From contig JAAYQY010000375.1 in NCBI GenBank assembly GCA_012519125.1, forward strand, positions 1 through 5,790: DNA of 5,790 nt, given 5' to 3'. Below the pieces are notes generated by a model, which was not told the origin of the DNA, did no database searches, and was given only the letters and a program-made list of their open reading frames with translations. The translations under genes and the position numbers were made by a program. This document shows, in pieces, positions 5,579 to 5,790 of this stretch. Position 1 is the stretch's first letter. Each line of letters starts with the position of its first letter. The stretch is from Spirochaetales bacterium. Lineage in GTDB: Bacteria; Spirochaetota; Spirochaetia; Sphaerochaetales; Sphaerochaetaceae.

Positions 5579-5790
5579 ACTCGTCCCTCCACCTGTATTT
5601 CCAGACCCAAACGCGTAAGTACCAAGAGGACCTTTCCCAGATGAAGAGAGCTCTTCCCCCGTTCCAATTCAGACCAGAAACGCACACCTACCCCGCAAAG
5701 CCCAGCTGCTTCCTTTTGGGTGAGTCCGAGTTCCTTTCTCTTTGAGCACACGAGCTTTCCGATATCACTGCTTGTTTCTATCCTACTCAT
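5575..5790 (-). CDS. hipB: HipB-family XRE antitoxin and autorepressor
   Basis: A 71-residue XRE/Cro-type helix-turn-helix protein. GLTQKEAAGLCGVGVRFWSELERGK (22-46) covers the helix-turn-helix and the RFxxELERGK signature typical of small HipB-like antitoxins, and LGKVLLVLTRLGLEIQV (51-67) is the usual C-terminal helix and strand. HipB proteins bind HipA and neutralise it, and as dimers repress their own promoter. The gene is directly upstream of hipA with a four-base overlap (5575-5578), the standard antitoxin-first order. The ATG occupies the last three bases of the window. The length is right for the family, but the ribosome binding site, promoter and operator lie outside, so a start slightly further upstream cannot be excluded. 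Confidence 0.88.
   Translation of the reverse strand: MSRIETSSDIGKLVCSKRKELGLTQKEAAGLCGVGVRFWSELERGKSSLHLGKVLLVLTRLGLEIQVEGRV

Noticed and set aside
1..5790. CRISPR array, tRNA/rRNA, insertion sequence or attachment site
   Set aside because: No regularly spaced repeats, no cloverleaf or rRNA-like sequence, no transposase or terminal inverted repeats were seen on either strand.

Overview
The window looks like bacterial chromosome of moderate GC. The genes are well formed, most have strong GGAGG-type Shine-Dalgarno sites, and the promoters resemble sigma-70 sites. The gene content (an YgfK-type flavoprotein beside two fold-type II PLP enzymes, then a HipBA module) suits an anaerobic or gut-associated bacterium. 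My best guess is a spirochaete of the Sphaerochaeta/Treponema kind or an anaerobic Firmicute. That is an impression from gene style and composition, not a demonstrated placement.

Layout from left to right. (1) Bases 1-1193, minus strand: the N-terminal ~397 codons of ygfK, cut by the left edge of the window. (2) Bases 1194-1523: an AT-rich divergent control region. It holds a good promoter in each direction, a near-perfect operator-like palindrome over the -10 of the ygfK promoter, helically phased direct repeats just upstream of its -35, and a separate 8-bp inverted repeat. (3) Bases 1524-4278, plus strand: two consecutive PLP-dependent lyase/synthase-type genes, a 488-residue TrpB/cysteine-synthase-like protein and a 408-residue threonine-synthase-like protein with an N-terminal zinc-ribbon-like Cys cluster. 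A terminator-like hairpin lies between them. (4) Bases 4298-4325: a strong intrinsic terminator closes the PLP pair. (5) Bases 4334-5790, minus strand and convergent: hipB then hipA with an ATGA overlap, a type II toxin-antitoxin module whose kinase residues look intact.

How they may work together. In E. coli, ygfK belongs to a cluster tied to anaerobic purine/urate use that also carries a fold-type II PLP enzyme, the 2,3-diaminopropionate ammonia-lyase YgeX. Here ygfK is divergent from two other fold-type II enzymes, neither of which looks like YgeX. I infer that they could form the amino-acid-handling end of a related catabolic pathway, sharing control through the 330-bp intergenic region. 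Their substrates cannot be read from sequence. The HipBA module looks unrelated in function and is separated by a terminator.

The most interesting candidate for something undescribed is the divergent ygfK / PLP-pair arrangement with its dense control region.
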